A stretch of DNA of 64,000 nucleotides from assembly GCF_014646815.1 (NCBI RefSeq), contig NZ_BMNZ01000002.1, positions 1-64,000 of the forward strand, read 5' to 3'. This document shows, in pieces, positions 61,201 to 64,000 of this stretch. The stretch comes from Terrabacter tumescens (GTDB lineage Bacteria > Actinomycetota > Actinomycetes > Actinomycetales > Dermatophilaceae). Under the pieces are notes generated by a model. The model saw only the letters and a list, made by a program, of their open reading frames with translations. It ran no database searches and was not told the DNA's origin. The translations under genes were made by a program, and so were the position numbers. How positions within the stretch are numbered: position 1 is the stretch's first letter; each line of letters opens with the position of its first letter.

Positions 61201-63691
61201 CGTCCTCCTCCTTGGTCACCTGGTACATCGGCTTGCCGTCGACCGGGTCCTTGGGCACCTCGACGGCCACGATGTAGTCGCCGGCCGCGAGGTCGCCGAA
61301 GCCGTAGTTGCCGTTGACCGTCTGGCCCGCCGCACCGGGCGTGCTGGTGTCGGACGCGCCTGCCTGGAAGCCCATCATCGGGGCCTCGACGCAGAGGTTG
61401 TTCGCGGCGGAGCCGGACTCGGGCAGGGCGAGCTGGTCGGTCAGCTCGGTGCCGTCCCACTGCCGGGCGGTGCAGCCGCGCGGGGCGGCCCACTCCTCGG
61501 TCGTGTACTTCGGCTGGAGCTCCGAGCCCTTGACGAGCGCGCCGCGCTCCGGGTCGGGGTTGGCGATGGTCGCCGGGGCGGTCGGGTCCGTCTCGTGGGC
61601 CGGGTTGGGCACCGACAGCGGCACGATCTGCTTGCCCTGCCGGCAGGTGTTCGCCTTCTCCTCGGCGGTGGTCGCGGTGCAGGTCACCGGCTCGTAGACG
61701 TGGACGTTCACGTCGGGGATGCCGGGCTGGTAGTCCTCGCTGACGGCGTCGGCGGGGTCGAGCTCGTTGCGGGTCGTGTCGTAGGACACCGTCGCGGCGA
61801 TGCCACCGTTCTCGTTGGTGCCGTAGGGCTCGACGCCCCAGTCGACCCGGCCGGACAGGCCGATGACGGGCAGGAAGTCGAGGTCGACGAGAGCGCCGAG
61901 GATCGTCGTCGGCGAGTCCTCGTTGTCGGCCTGGTAGGTCACGCCGGTCGTCCGGTAGCGGGTGTTGAACGCCTCGAGGACGAGCCACTTGCTGAGGGGG
62001 TAGCCCTCCTTGATGTCGTAGACGCCCTGGTCGCTCGTGTTGACGAGGTTCGTGTACTGGTCCATGAGCGTGTTGTCGCGCTCGCGCACGGTCAGGGTGA
62101 AGCCGGGGACCGGAGCCTCGCCGGGGTCGCGGCGGCCGTTGCCGTTGTCGTCGACGAAGACGGTGCCGCGCACGTGGGTGAACCAGCCGACGAGCATCTT
62201 GTTGCCGACGTCGACGAGGTCGCCACCGGACACCTCGACGTTGAAGCTCCAGAGGATGTAGTCCTGGTCGTCGTCCCAGAGGGTCAGCTGGTAGGTGCCG
62301 TCGGGGACGTTCTTGATGTCGAAGGAGCCGTTGGCCGCGCCACGTCCGACGTAGACAGCGGCGTCTCCACGGTTCAGGTCGGACAGGGCCACCCACGGCG
62401 AGGCGATCGGGCCGGCCGACTTCGCACCGGCCCAGCCGGTCTCGGGCACGACCTGCCCGTTCTGCCCACCGATGTAGGGCAGTCCGGCGATGACGACGCC
62501 CTTGACCTCACCGGTCGCGGAGGAGGCGGGCAGCGCCCGGACCCTGACGAACCCGAACTGGGTCGAGGGGACGGGCTCGGCGCCCTTGAGGAACTCGGTG
62601 TCGAGGCCGGTGTCGCCCTCCCGCACCCAGATGTCGTGGTCGTGCCCGCCCTCGAGCGTCGTCGTCTGCACCCAGCCGGACGAGCCGGCCGGCGGGGAGA
62701 CCGTGGCGCCGTAGCGGTTCGGGCCGAGGTTGGGGATCGTGATGACGCCTTGGGCGTCGCTCGTGCACTTGCCGGTGGAGCGGGTCGTGTCGACGACGGG
62801 CTTGCCGTCAGCGCCGAAGAGCATGCGCCCGTTGGTCCCGTGCTTGTAGACGGTGCACAGAGCGTTGCCGTAGTAGTCGGTCGAGACCGGGCCGAGCACG
62901 TCGGAGAGGTTGCCGGTGAAGCCGGCGAGACCCCGCTCGGCGTCGGCCTCGTAGGTGCCGTCGGCGGGGACGTTGTCGTTGAAGACCTGGATCTTGATCG
63001 TCGCGAGCGGGAGGGGCAGCGGCTGCATGCCGACGCTGACGAGGCCCTTCTGGCCGGCCGTCACGATGAAGTGCGCGCCGTCGATCTTGTAGCCGTCCGC
63101 GGTCACGGAGATGAGGTACTTGCCGGGCGCGAGACCCTCGAGGACCTTCGTGCCGAGGTCGCTCTCGTCACCCTGGGCCACGATCTTCGAGTGCCCCGAC
63201 GTCGGCCGCACGGACGGCCAAGGGCAGCTGTCGGCATACGGCTCGGTGGGGTCGCCGGCAGCCGGGCTGGCGGGCTTGGTGCTCCCACCCGGTGCCCGGG
63301 ACGGGAGGCAGCGGTCGAGGAGCGGCGCGGCGGCCGTCCCCGGGTCGCCCGTGCTGTCCTCGTTGATCATCCAGCTGTATGCCGTGACGGCGTCGCCCTT
63401 GTGCGGTGCGTCCGCCGGGCCGACGTCACGAGCGCTCGTGACCGTGAGCGAGATGCAGCCCTTGCCCGCCGCGGTCGTCGACGGGCAGGGACCACCCGTC
63501 GGCGTGGCTGCGGCGGGCGCCGCAGCGCGGGTGGCCGCGGGCGCCGCCGCAGCAGGAGCAGCGGGTGCGGCGGCCGGTCTCGGCGCGGCCGCAGCCGCCG
63601 CCAGCGGCCCACCCACCTGCGCCACTCCGGCGAGGGCGAGCGCGGTCAGAGTGGCAACGATCGGGACGCAACGCCTGCGCAGCTTCGGCAT
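58217..63691 (-). CDS. Giant secreted SdrD_B/IPT-TIG/beta-helix protein
   Basis: 1824-residue exported protein. Signal peptide and Ala/Pro-rich linker (about 1-65), a series of beta-sandwich domains of the SdrD_B-like/carboxypeptidase-regulatory type (VFVDDNGNGRRDPGEAPVPG near 513 and others), an IPT/TIG domain (about 1095-1170), and a right-handed parallel beta-helix (about 1195-1570) of repeated GGGI-type rungs (GGGIYLHNN, GGGIRVG, GGAIMLAG, GGGIRLL, GGGIALDD). No LPxTG motif or C-terminal helix. It is the first gene of a leftward group ending at CopCD and is presumably the surface or matrix partner of the oxidases. Confidence 0.82.
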   Translation of the reverse strand: MPKLRRRCVPIVATLTALALAGVAQVGGPLAAAAAAPRPAAAPAAPAAAAPAATRAAAPAAATPTGGPCPSTTAAGKGCISLTVTSARDVGPADAPHKGDAVTAYSWMINEDSTGDPGTAAAPLLDRCLPSRAPGGSTKPASPAAGDPTEPYADSCPWPSVRPTSGHSKIVAQGDESDLGTKVLEGLAPGKYLISVTADGYKIDGAHFIVTAGQKGLVSVGMQPLPLPLATIKIQVFNDNVPADGTYEADAERGLAGFTGNLSDVLGPVSTDYYGNALCTVYKHGTNGRMLFGADGKPVVDTTRSTGKCTSDAQGVITIPNLGPNRYGATVSPPAGSSGWVQTTTLEGGHDHDIWVREGDTGLDTEFLKGAEPVPSTQFGFVRVRALPASSATGEVKGVVIAGLPYIGGQNGQVVPETGWAGAKSAGPIASPWVALSDLNRGDAAVYVGRGAANGSFDIKNVPDGTYQLTLWDDDQDYILWSFNVEVSGGDLVDVGNKMLVGWFTHVRGTVFVDDNGNGRRDPGEAPVPGFTLTVRERDNTLMDQYTNLVNTSDQGVYDIKEGYPLSKWLVLEAFNTRYRTTGVTYQADNEDSPTTILGALVDLDFLPVIGLSGRVDWGVEPYGTNENGGIAATVSYDTTRNELDPADAVSEDYQPGIPDVNVHVYEPVTCTATTAEEKANTCRQGKQIVPLSVPNPAHETDPTAPATIANPDPERGALVKGSELQPKYTTEEWAAPRGCTARQWDGTELTDQLALPESGSAANNLCVEAPMMGFQAGASDTSTPGAAGQTVNGNYGFGDLAAGDYIVAVEVPKDPVDGKPMYQVTKEEDVNVFDGDTYLSQENFPPSSTEAASDGPGTGNDPLPPTQPPSQGAGIISGCAGALHKVDVTNPAFLAGGGSPFQGQDRPLCDAKLITVRSGQTVAPNFNLFTPVPLPTHFWGLTINDLGLSLDKRSANYGEAQGLPNVPVGLYDWSGRLVDTTHTDFNGFYEALEPSTGTYNCPVPAGPCPNMYRFTGNDPGAPGDPNPDYDPAYRTISTNFQGWPGLYTVTDTAPTQAAATVLAPGTTASNPARCNLGTTDPQLLSVDHPYVRPTGTGRTVTVTGTGFGSTRGTGSVTLTNSAGTNVPVTSYGTWSDTSITFTVPAATSTSRGALKVSITTAAKRSTYNGITIWNLGSAPGTNASTAYNPNVVEVRPGTQYDTVQKALEAAAPTSARRYWLVVVWPGTPTALNPRGEYNENVIVHHRVAIQGVGPGGFVPQADGSQKWIAGSIIDGSGFSPDLPGGTAWIALLSRLRYSGELDVPDAATVTVLDDPAASAARLDDTAYPVAIDGLQVTGGAQSDFPGNVNVLTGGVTTPYGATGALVTQGGGIYLHNNNRGVRITDDLIVGNSGSYGGGIRVGTPYTGDNHNYDALIADNQVLNNGGTNLAGGIGLFTGSDGYTIRHNAICGNFSAEYGGALTAFGYMSNSGGHDGGTISGNTVWFNSSYDEGGAIMLAGELPADPTGLSPGTGEATIDSNVIDANLASDDGGGIRLLQVAGTHVTKNDPQTITITNNTITNNVSAHEGGGIALDDAPFVTIADNTVAGNLTTATAVTSDGLPAPAGLSTGPNSVPLMARLNSSRSFSSFSLLKVDGQQTFSRPVLLDNVFNDNRAGTYIGGYVYGIGGTLPDGSDNSVDPWDMGVVGDPGQLHPVGGVIQTTTGTDGGEFVTVSDTAGFKDPTPELTVTVLAARTYPAFREAAIVTALLPPRLRADYHLSGTTATAYGKGRGTTTVTYGTQTLLGRTTPWTVTVRAPSLDIDGQARPTGSARRFDSGSDQYVP

Positions 63692-64000
63692 GTCCACGGC
63701 AAACCCCCACGTGATGCTCTGTGACGGCCTCGGTGCGAGGTCGTCGTCCCGCGAAGGTCGCACGCGCGGTCAGGGCACTCCGTCGAGATCGGAGGAGGGC
63801 TCAGGCAACTGTCATCGATCCGGTGGCCGTCGGGTCAGGGACGGGTCACCACCCCGAGAGGCCGCTGTCATGTTCCTGTCATGTTGGCGCCCGGATTGCG
63901 TCGATAGGTACGACTCCGGAACCCCAATCTGCAGTGCTTCTGACGGTTCTCGGTGCCGGGCCTGTGAGCCGAGATCCATACTGATCTGGCATCTCGGGGA
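63692..64000. other. Upstream region of the giant gene; no gene seen
   Basis: 309 bases with no convincing coding frame. It holds the start region of the giant gene (weak GGGG-type ribosome-binding site) and, at 63809-63886, three CTGTCAT words. The right end may already be promoter or leader for a rightward gene beyond the window. No tRNA or rRNA was recognised. Confidence 0.55.
63865..63886 (+). promoter_or_regulatory. Pho-box-like direct repeat
   Basis: CTGTCATGTTC CTGTCATGTTG: two CTGTCAT heptamers at 63865 and 63876, an 11-base period. A third CTGTCAT stands at 63809. The enterobacterial PHO box is CTGTCAT-N4-CTGTCA and streptomycete PhoP sites are also 11-base direct repeats. It reads rightwards, 174 bases upstream of the giant gene start, so it may serve a gene beyond the window instead. 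Confidence 0.5.

Noticed and set aside
58610-63724. Open frame of 1704 codons on the plus strand
   Set aside because: It mirrors the giant beta-helix gene; composition is Arg/Val/Asp/Gly rich without domains, typical of antisense frames in high-GC DNA.

Overview
The window is high-GC (roughly 70%), densely coded actinobacterial chromosome. Codon use, leaderless starts, the SigK/RskA/fasciclin locus and the architecture of the rRNA leader point to Micrococcales, probably an Intrasporangiaceae-like organism; that placement is inference. No insertion sequence, prophage, CRISPR array or tRNA gene was seen. Nearly all genes sit in tight operons with 4-base ATGA or GTGA overlaps.

Layout. 1-135: promoter and boxA-type leader of an rRNA operon reading leftwards out of the window. 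401-5271 (-): peptide-type solute-binding lipoprotein, small membrane protein, short UvrA paralogue. 5346-10226 (-): five-gene operon of ATP-grasp ligase, peptidase-S51-like protein, two alpha/beta-hydrolase esterases and a class I glutamine amidotransferase, with no function I can name. 10388-11849 (+): HdeD-like membrane protein and a methyltransferase. 11875-15405 (-): ABC-2 exporter with a NarL/DesKR-type two-component system. 15507-20915: SRPBCC protein, LLM flavin oxidoreductase, and the SigK module (molybdopterin oxidoreductase, fasciclin lipoprotein, SigK, RskA) with two matching candidate SigK promoters. 21041-22674 (+): pnuC-nadR NAD salvage. 22711-29098 (+): five-gene operon of a MoxR-type AAA ATPase, an unknown protein, a metallopeptidase-VWA fusion, a second unknown protein and a PaaK-like adenylate-forming enzyme. 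29157-35547: GNAT, His-rich methyltransferase, XRE-cupin regulator, VOC protein, Lrp regulator, M20 deacylase and MHS transporter. 35573-37583 (-): two YCII/DGPF proteins and an ECF42-like sigma factor. 37753-41235: membrane protein, phosphotransferase, AGE epimerase-family protein, unknown protein. 41284-42417: divergent zinc-ribbon protein and thioredoxin-DUF302 pair, each behind an identical CsoR/CstR-type palindrome. 42454-48637 (-): assimilatory sulfate reduction operon (sulfite reductase, CysH, CysD, CysN, CysG-like). 48761-63691 (-): exported lytic transglycosylase, CopCD, a small anchored protein, three multicopper-oxidase-type proteins and an 1824-residue secreted beta-helix protein. 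63692-64000: intergenic, with a Pho-box-like direct repeat.

The loci most likely to be undescribed systems are the MoxR/VWA-metallopeptidase/adenylation operon, the ATP-grasp/S51/esterase/amidotransferase operon, and the multicopper oxidase/giant beta-helix cluster. Two DNA-level patterns cross the whole window: a GGCATAC/GTATGCC word used far more often than composition predicts, and a class of leaderless genes with a TANNNT box 6-8 bases before the start codon.
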